Shown here piece after piece: positions 60,901 to 64,000 of a stretch of DNA of 64,000 nt. The notes below the pieces were generated by a model. The model was not told the DNA's origin. It saw only the letters and a list, made by a program, of their open reading frames with translations, and searched no databases. The position numbers were made by a program, and so were the translations under genes. This DNA is from an uncultured Phycisphaerales bacterium (GTDB taxonomy: Bacteria > Planctomycetota > Phycisphaerae > Tepidisphaerales > Tepidisphaeraceae), in the NCBI GenBank assembly GCA_903871935.1, contig CAIQIQ010000111.1, forward strand, positions 33,583 to 97,582, read 5' to 3'. How positions within the stretch are numbered: position 1 is the stretch's first letter; each line of letters starts with the position of its first letter.

Positions 60901-61217
60901 TGAAATACAGCAACAACACGTATTTCTCCAACGCTGCCGCGAGCAACTGGTTCAGCGTCAACGATGCTTCGTTGTCTTCCACCAGTTGGATAGCGGCTTC
61001 GCATGAGACCGGAGCATCGCAGGTGCAGTTCGCGTTCCCCGATGCATCGCGCACGGTGGAGAGCTACAGCGCACTGATTGGCGGCAGCAACACCCTGAGC
61101 TCGCTGATCAGTTCCGAGCGGTCGCAGTCCCAGACGACCTGGCGTCCGGAACTGGCGGCGGTTTCCATTGTCACCTATCTCGACCAGGGGTTTGGCATTA
61201 CCCCCATCTTTGCATAG
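57924..61217 (+). CDS. Large secreted CBM6-FnIII(x4)-beta-helix protein
   Basis: 1,097 residues. The N-terminus carries the planctomycete motif VVESLEARQLLS (about residues 32-43), thought to mark exported surface proteins. Next is a CBM6-like domain (AEAFDTGGEGTAYHD...GGYNVGWTAAGEWMQYTV...GKHVMRVAMD), four near-identical fibronectin III domains of 96 residues, and from about 590 a right-handed beta-helix (TIYVSSSTGSDSNSGLDAAH, then repeated NxVIxxN coils), as in polysaccharide lyases. It probably binds or trims extracellular polysaccharide. ATG 57924 with GAAGG 9 nt upstream is preferred to in-frame codons from 57378. Confidence 0.85.
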   Translation: MAKSGLAGWDSQTNIVWNNQGSAKRLHRATRPVVESLEARQLLSVATVVVQAEAFDTGGEGTAYHDTTSANQGGAYRTTEGVDIQATSDSGGGYNVGWTAAGEWMQYTVSIPATGTYNLSFRVASSGAGGTFHVNVDGVNMSGAMTVPNTGGWQAWKTITSSTISMTAGKHVMRVAMDTTGGSYVGNMNWFKIVNVSTTTTTVPAAPSGLAASASSASAISLTWTDNSTDESGYYVERSTDGTSFSQIASLGAGANSYSSTGLAAATKYYYRVRAYNSAGPSAYTAVASATTQAATVTVPAAPSGLAASSSTTSTVDLSWTDNSSNEAGYYVDRSTDGTNFTQIASVGAGVTSYCNTGLATATKYYYRVCAYNSAGESADTPVASATTQAATVVVPAAPSGLAASASSSSAIGLSWTDNATNETGYYVQRSIDGTNFSQIASLGAGATSYSDTGLAAATKYYYRVSAYNSAGASAFSVVASATTQAATVVVPAAPSGLAAAASSSSTIGLTWTDNATNETGYYVERSTDGTNFSQIASLGAGATSYSSTGLTAATKYYYRVDAYNSAGASAYTSVANATTMAASAATGQITWTTFTPSVDTKTIYVSSSTGSDSNSGLDAAHPIATLAKGYSLMRNGYPDWMLLKAGDTWTNQNFNSWKVSGRSAAEPMLLSSYGTGARPTISESGNNGLNFYGATTGHIAISGIHLVGQGAGVGIFIYSPGTDYLIENSVIEGFNDNIVAEPDTSISNVGPSNVRIRGSQILDAYNASGQKSQGLFACAVDGMVLEYNVLDHNGWKTGAQTPDIYSHNAYLDDMTHLTIRSNVFSNASSFGLLVRSENAPSATQHVLIENNLFVGDGNGMSIGARTGDGAWVTYGAVDVTVRNNVMTEIGRVIGGADQSYGIDLGSINGGLITGNVLYNKSDGGTSFGIRLVADTASQNVTISNNVIYNWNQGCIEMGTGPLTNIVVTGNVLRDNLYGSALEVTDGAVNPQVKYSNNTYFSNAAASNWFSVNDASLSSTSWIAASHETGASQVQFAFPDASRTVESYSALIGGSNTLSSLISSERSQSQTTWRPELAAVSIVTYLDQGFGITPIFA
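58530..59681 (+). repeat. Four tandem 288-bp repeats encoding FnIII domains
   Basis: Units start at 58530, 58818, 59106 and 59394, each exactly 288 bp and each beginning with a Val-Pro-Ala-Ala-Pro-Ser-Gly-Leu-Ala-Ala frame. DNA identity between units is high, so unequal recombination could change the copy number. Confidence 0.92.
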
Positions 61218-61232
61218 GACCGGACATCACAA

Positions 61233-61303
61233 CCCGCGTGAGCGGGTAACGAATCGACCAGGTTCACATCGCCGCCAGCAATGGCGCGCAATGTGAACCT
61301 GGT
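61233..61303 (+). other. Two hairpins between the surface protein and the acetyltransferase
   Basis: ACCCGC-GTGA-GCGGGT style hairpin at about 61232-61247, then a perfect 13-bp stem, 61257-61269 (ACCAGGTTCACAT) with 61291-61303, containing a smaller inner stem. No T-run follows, so a pause, processing or antitermination-sensitive site is as likely as a terminator. Confidence 0.55.
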
Positions 61304-61330
61304 TCTGCGTTGAGCGAGGAGGATCAGGAG

Positions 61331-61945
61331 ATGCAACCTTATGACGGCGACACAGTAAAGCAGTGGGCTGGCAACAGTCAGTGGCGCGCCTGGCGCGCCG
61401 ACCTGGCCCGGTTCCGCAAGTTCGGGTACAGCGGCTGGGGCACGGAAGGATTCTGGGCGCTCACCGTGTATCGCCTGCAGCGCGGTGCGATGAAGCGGCG
61501 TCCGAAGTTCCTGTGGCTGCCGGTAAGGATTGGGCTGGCGATCGTCCGGAAGCTGCTCAACAGCGTCACACACATTTGTATTACGCCGCAGGCTCAGATC
61601 GGGCCTGGGCTGTTGATCCCTCACGTGGGGCCGATCTTTGTTTCGCCCTGGGCAGTCCTGGGCGCCGACTGCGCCATCCATCATGTCTGCACGATCGGCG
61701 TCGGGTCTCGGCCTGGCGGGGCGCAGATTGGCGATCACGTTAACATCGGATGCCACACGTGCATCCTGGGTCCCGTGAATATCGGATCGGGAGCCGTAAT
61801 CGCCGCCGGGGCGGTGGTGCTCAGCGACGTTCCGGCGAATACGATGGTGGTGGGCATGCAGCCTTACCGCTTGGTGCCGCTGCTGAACTGGTCGACTGCA
61901 CGAGAGCAGAAACAACAGTGGCCCGAGACGCGCGTGGCATGCTAA
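61331..61945 (+). CDS. Hexapeptide-repeat acetyltransferase (serine acetyltransferase-like)
   Basis: 204 residues. Helical N-terminus (FWALTVYRLQRGAMKR), then left-handed beta-helix turns: ICITPQAQIGPGLLIPHVGPIFVSPWAVLGADCAIHHVCTIG and HVNIGCHTCILGPVNIGSGAVIAAGAVVLSDVPANTMVVG. The layout is that of CysE-like acyltransferases often found in exopolysaccharide loci, which O-acetylate sugars. GAGGAGG 8 nt upstream decides the ATG at 61331 over TTG 61310. Confidence 0.88.
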   Translation: MQPYDGDTVKQWAGNSQWRAWRADLARFRKFGYSGWGTEGFWALTVYRLQRGAMKRRPKFLWLPVRIGLAIVRKLLNSVTHICITPQAQIGPGLLIPHVGPIFVSPWAVLGADCAIHHVCTIGVGSRPGGAQIGDHVNIGCHTCILGPVNIGSGAVIAAGAVVLSDVPANTMVVGMQPYRLVPLLNWSTAREQKQQWPETRVAC

Positions 61946-62012
61946 GAGGGCTCTGAGTGGCGGCCATGGCCGCGATATCGAGCATTTGAAGCGAGGGAGG
62001 GACTTCCTGACT

Positions 62013-63506
62013 ATGACTGTGGTTGCCTCACCAACGCATGTGGCGACTGTGTCCGGAGCCGGCGTGAGCTTACGGTCGCGCATTGTCTCGGCCGGGGCGT
62101 GGTCGCTTGGCAGCTATGCGGGTTCGCAGATCATCCGCCTGGGGTCGAGCCTGGTGATGACGCGTCTGCTGATGCCCGAGGCGTATGGTCTATACACACT
62201 GGTCACGACGTATACCGCGGGCATGATCATGTTTTCCGATCTGGGCCTTGGAGCCTACCTGCTCCAGAGCGAGAAGAGCCACGATCAGGCGTTTGCCGAC
62301 GGCATTTGGAGCCTGTCAGCGCTGCGCGGCGTGGCGGTGTGGCTGGCCGGGCTGGCCCTGGCGTGGCCGATGGCCCGGTTCTACCACGAACCCAGGCTTC
62401 TGCCGTTGCTGGCGACCGCATCTCTGGGTCTGGCCTTCGCAGCCATTCAATCGACGAAACTCGTGACGGCAAATCGTGATTTGAAGCAGAAATGGCTGGC
62501 GATCTTCAATATAGTCCACCTGGCCGTGGGGCTGGTCATCCTGATTGCCCTGGGGTGGTGGTTTCGCTCGGTGTGGGCGCTGGTGATTGGCGGCCTGGTC
62601 AACGAGGTTATTCGAGCCGTCGGCAGTCAGCTCGTGTTTCCCGGACCGCGCAACCATTGGCGATGGGATCCTCATATCGCGAAGGAACTGCGGAACTTCT
62701 CCACCTGGATCTACTTGAGCTCGATGCTGACATTCCTGGGCAGCCAGGCGGATCGGCTCATCCTCGGCAAAGTCATGCCGCTGGAGTTCCTGGGCTTGTA
62801 CGGGGTGTCCATGAGCTTTGCGCTGCTGCCCCTGGCGCTGATCCAGCAGGGCAGCGTGCTGCTCTCGCCAGTTATTGTGCAGCTTCGGCATCGCAATGAC
62901 CCGTCCATTCAGGAAAAACTGCAGCAGTTCCGCCGGCTGCTGCTGAAGGTCGGATCCATTATGGTGGCGCTGATGTGTGTCAGCTCGCCGGCATTCTACG
63001 GGTTCCTGTACGACGCCCGGTATCACCAGGCCGGAATCATCGCCGCGCTGCTGGGCTTGAGCATCTGGACAAGCGTGCTGGCGGCGTCCGTGGACGGCAT
63101 CCTGATGGCATTTGGCGATGCCAAATCCCAGGCCGGCGTGGCGGCTTCAAGAGTGCTTGGCGCGGCCGGCGGCATTCTGTTGGGGTACTGGATCGGCGGG
63201 CCGTATGGTCTGATCCTGGGCGCGGCAGCAACTGGCTTGGCAACGTACCTCGCCGTGTGTGCGGCTCTGAGGCGATGGCGGATAGCCATTGGCTGGTCGG
63301 ACGGTGTCTTCGCCCTGGATTGTCTGGCGTACGCCGCGACCGGCTGGTCTGCGGTCGCTGCGCTGCACTATGGGCCGGTCCGGTGTCCGTTGCCCGTGGC
63401 CAGCGCGCTGGCGGCGACAGCTCTGGGCATTGTTATTGCGTTGCGAGAGCGGCGCGCGATTGGAAGACTCGTTGGGTTGGCCAGCGAGCGATTTGGCAGA
63501 TGCTGA
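62013..63506 (+). CDS. Oligosaccharide flippase (Wzx/MATE-like, polysaccharide biosynthesis protein)
   Basis: 497 residues, about 12-13 membrane helices. SLRSRIVSAGAWSLGSYAGSQIIRLGSSLVMTRLLMPEAYGLYTLV is the typical start of PF13440/PF01943 flippases, and the LILGKVMPLEFLGLYGVS region follows in the middle. It moves lipid-linked repeat units across the inner membrane. ATG 62013 is preferred; TTG 61986 is in frame. Part of the polysaccharide locus with the acetyltransferase. Confidence 0.88.
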   Translation: MTVVASPTHVATVSGAGVSLRSRIVSAGAWSLGSYAGSQIIRLGSSLVMTRLLMPEAYGLYTLVTTYTAGMIMFSDLGLGAYLLQSEKSHDQAFADGIWSLSALRGVAVWLAGLALAWPMARFYHEPRLLPLLATASLGLAFAAIQSTKLVTANRDLKQKWLAIFNIVHLAVGLVILIALGWWFRSVWALVIGGLVNEVIRAVGSQLVFPGPRNHWRWDPHIAKELRNFSTWIYLSSMLTFLGSQADRLILGKVMPLEFLGLYGVSMSFALLPLALIQQGSVLLSPVIVQLRHRNDPSIQEKLQQFRRLLLKVGSIMVALMCVSSPAFYGFLYDARYHQAGIIAALLGLSIWTSVLAASVDGILMAFGDAKSQAGVAASRVLGAAGGILLGYWIGGPYGLILGAAATGLATYLAVCAALRRWRIAIGWSDGVFALDCLAYAATGWSAVAALHYGPVRCPLPVASALAATALGIVIALRERRAIGRLVGLASERFGRC

Positions 63507-63643
63507 GCCCAGACACGGCGCAGCACCATTATCAACAGCTAATACGCAGGTCTGCATAGTCGGCTGCGTCGCATGCTCATCTGGTGGTCCAGATTGGGCG
63601 AGCGGCGAGCACTGGCGCGGTGGGCATTAGAGAGGAGACTACC

Positions 63644-64000
63644 ATGCGATCATCCATGATCCTTACAGGTAAGTCCGTGCCAACCGGTAAATCGGCAGAA
63701 CGCCGGGGGCGCGGGGCGGCATGGCGTGCCGTGATTCGCGCGACGCAGTGCGTGGTCGAGCGGATGGAGTCGCGCGTGTTTCTGAGCACTGCGCTTGGGC
63801 CGCAGGCAGGTCTTACAGCCCCAGGCGATACCGTGATCGTACTGGCGGCCATCCAACTCCCGGCAGCGCCGACCGCGCTAACAGCCACGGCGGTGTCATC
63901 GAGCCAGATCAATCTCTCCTGGACGGATAACTCGACCAATGAGACCGGATTTGCCATCGATTGCGCGACCAACGCCGCCTTCACACTGAACCTGATCACC
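63644..64000 (+). CDS. Secreted FnIII protein, N-terminal part (runs off the window)
   Basis: 119 codons without a stop up to the right edge. Basic N-terminus, then VVERMESRVFLSTALG, a variant of the LEARQLLS surface-protein motif, and the beginning of a fibronectin III domain (LPAAPTALTATAVSSSQINL, WTDNSTNETGFAI) close to those of the protein at 57924. AGAGGAG 7-8 nt before ATG 63644. Confidence 0.85.
   Translation, partial: MRSSMILTGKSVPTGKSAERRGRGAAWRAVIRATQCVVERMESRVFLSTALGPQAGLTAPGDTVIVLAAIQLPAAPTALTATAVSSSQINLSWTDNSTNETGFAIDCATNAAFTLNLIT

Overview
The window looks like a chromosomal segment of a planctomycete, most likely class Phycisphaerae (Tepidisphaera/Humisphaera-like). I infer this from protein signatures: secreted proteins with an N-terminal ESLEARQLLS / ERMESRVFLS motif, a prepilin-type N-terminus on a large periplasmic-type protein, a DUF1570-type metallopeptidase, several membrane proteins carrying a CGYDLRA...CPECG zinc ribbon, and high G+C. 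No phage or plasmid backbone, rRNA or CRISPR array is visible, and no IS transposase gene.

Layout. 0-9.4 kb: a cut gene at the left edge, tRNA-Asp, an S41 protease, an amidohydrolase, gdhA, a cobalamin riboswitch in front of a prepilin-like gene, rex, a CYTH protein and a D-amino-acid transaminase. 9.4-13.6 kb: a repeat-rich, gene-poor zone with zinc-ribbon proteins, gene remnants and a VapC/Phd pair, then a sulfatase-modifying-factor-like protein. 13.6-24.1 kb: ruvC, rbsK, a Lys-rich microprotein, an MCE protein, DUF1570, a degenerate TIR-like protein, a TPR protein, an SGNH hydrolase, a large nested inverted repeat and an antitoxin-like gene. 24.1-36.3 kb: carbohydrate/one-carbon type genes (glycosidase-like barrel, two URO-D family proteins around dus), pepF, a secreted beta-helix protein, and a tight operon of two amidohydrolase-fold proteins plus a DegT aminotransferase. 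36.4-48.6 kb: an EF-hand membrane protein, SDR, cell-wall operon mrdA-DUF3592-rodA, GNAT, gmhA, recX. 48.6-50.4 kb: repeats and two genes whose centres are deleted. 50.5-56.4 kb: glgX, TPR-YggX fusion, folE, HEAT protein, cytidylate-kinase-like protein, tRNA-Leu. 56.7-64 kb: an exopolysaccharide/secretion locus led by a specialised NusG paralogue, with a 1,097-residue CBM-FnIII-beta-helix protein, a hexapeptide acetyltransferase, a flippase and the start of another FnIII protein.

The most unusual signal is a family of dispersed, non-coding intergenic elements about 0.55 kb long (3.7, 9.5, 23.6 and 48.6 kb). Three of the four copies hold two perfect DnaA boxes (TTATCCACA) in direct orientation, exactly 117 bp apart each time, followed by paired AAAG-type motifs, a hairpin and a conserved 20-mer. 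I do not recognise this element from any described family. Other items worth attention are the riboswitch/terminator/RBS-hairpin chain before a prepilin-like gene, the 271-bp three-way-junction inverted repeat, and the active/inactive amidohydrolase pair.
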